Under the pieces are notes generated by a model. It had not been told where the DNA came from and did no database searches. It was given only the letters and a program-made list of their open reading frames with translations. DNA of 31,500 nucleotides from Mesostigma viride (taxonomy: Eukaryota; Streptophyta; Mesostigmatophyceae; Mesostigmatales; Mesostigmataceae), in contig RPFO01000059.1 in assembly GCA_009746045.1 (NCBI GenBank), forward strand, positions 1,234,928-1,266,427, written 5' to 3'. This document shows, piece by piece, positions 21,322 to 31,500 of this stretch. Each line of letters begins with the position of its first letter. Within the stretch, counting starts at the first letter, position 1. Position numbers and translations under genes: made by a program.

Positions 21322-21475
21322 TAATCTCGATCACGCACAAAAAACAGTGTTTTACGTCCTCGATCAACGAATGGCTAACACGCAACAAGAGACCTCGGTT
21401 AGTGGGGGTTATGCACGAGAAAAAATGTCTGATAGTGGATGTAGCGACTAAATTTGAAATACAGCTTTAGGGAAG

Positions 21476-31412
<9,937 letters not shown>

Positions 31413-31500
31413 GTGCGTGCGCGCTCCGTGCCCTGCCGCACATGGTTGTTTGGGCTCTTGCTAGGAGGGCTTCGGGTTACGAAAATTTAAGCTCTCTAGC
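31413..31500 (+). other. Start of FIGNL1 intron 10
   Basis: The donor GTGCGT at 31413 follows the phase-1 end of exon 10. The intron continues beyond the window. Confidence 0.85.

Larger units (their letters stand above)
20520..21475. promoter_or_regulatory. Divergent promoter region between the LRR and FIGNL1 genes
   Basis: The two start codons point away from each other across 956 bp. The region contains three 11-bp copies of cttccagtagt and a partial fourth (20897-20937), a short AAT run near 20736, a palindromic patch with atgcatgcattatatgcatg (about 21288-21307), and a 7-3-7 inverted repeat tgaaaatggtattttca (21305-21321) about 155 bp before the FIGNL1 ATG. 5' UTRs must lie here. No definite TATA box was assigned. 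Confidence 0.6.

Overview
This is nuclear DNA of a eukaryote, most likely a green alga (chlorophyte). Two protein-coding genes are split into many short exons with GT-AG introns. Their exons are GC-rich, and their proteins carry long Gly/Ser/Pro-rich low-complexity stretches. Introns and flanks are full of simple-sequence arrays, satellites and broken LINEs. No species can be named from the sequence alone.

Layout. 1-3680: gene-poor DNA with a hairpin, an inverted-repeat element, and decayed non-LTR retrotransposon pieces split by a tetranucleotide microsatellite. 4347-7622: a 3.3-kb satellite of mixed 43- and 50-bp units, followed by a 32-bp repeat array (7663-7881). 7882-9473: unassigned. 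9474-9960: four 94-bp tandem copies and a CA-rich tract in the 3' flank of the next gene. 9972-20519 (minus): an 8-exon, 1332-codon gene for a leucine-rich-repeat protein of the STK11IP (LKB1-interacting protein 1) type. 20520-21475: a 956-bp divergent promoter region. 21476-31412 and beyond (plus): the first ten exons of a Fidgetin-like-1 (FIGNL1) AAA ATPase. It runs off the right edge before the last part of the ATPase domain.

Both gene models were built by hand. Every intron proposed begins GT and ends AG, and every exon junction keeps the reading frame. The joined proteins follow the order of conserved blocks that I recall for human STK11IP and FIGNL1. FIGNL1 acts in homologous recombination and removes RAD51-family filaments. 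STK11IP is an LRR scaffold known from animal LKB1/lysosome biology. They share a promoter region, but nothing else in the sequence links their functions.

The most notable features are the conserved FxxA RAD51-binding motif in the algal FIGNL1, long pyrimidine arrays placed just upstream of 3' splice sites in both genes, a very long G-quadruplex-prone array in a FIGNL1 intron, and the two-length satellite carrying an ACGTCA motif in nearly every unit. I found no convincing new multi-gene system.
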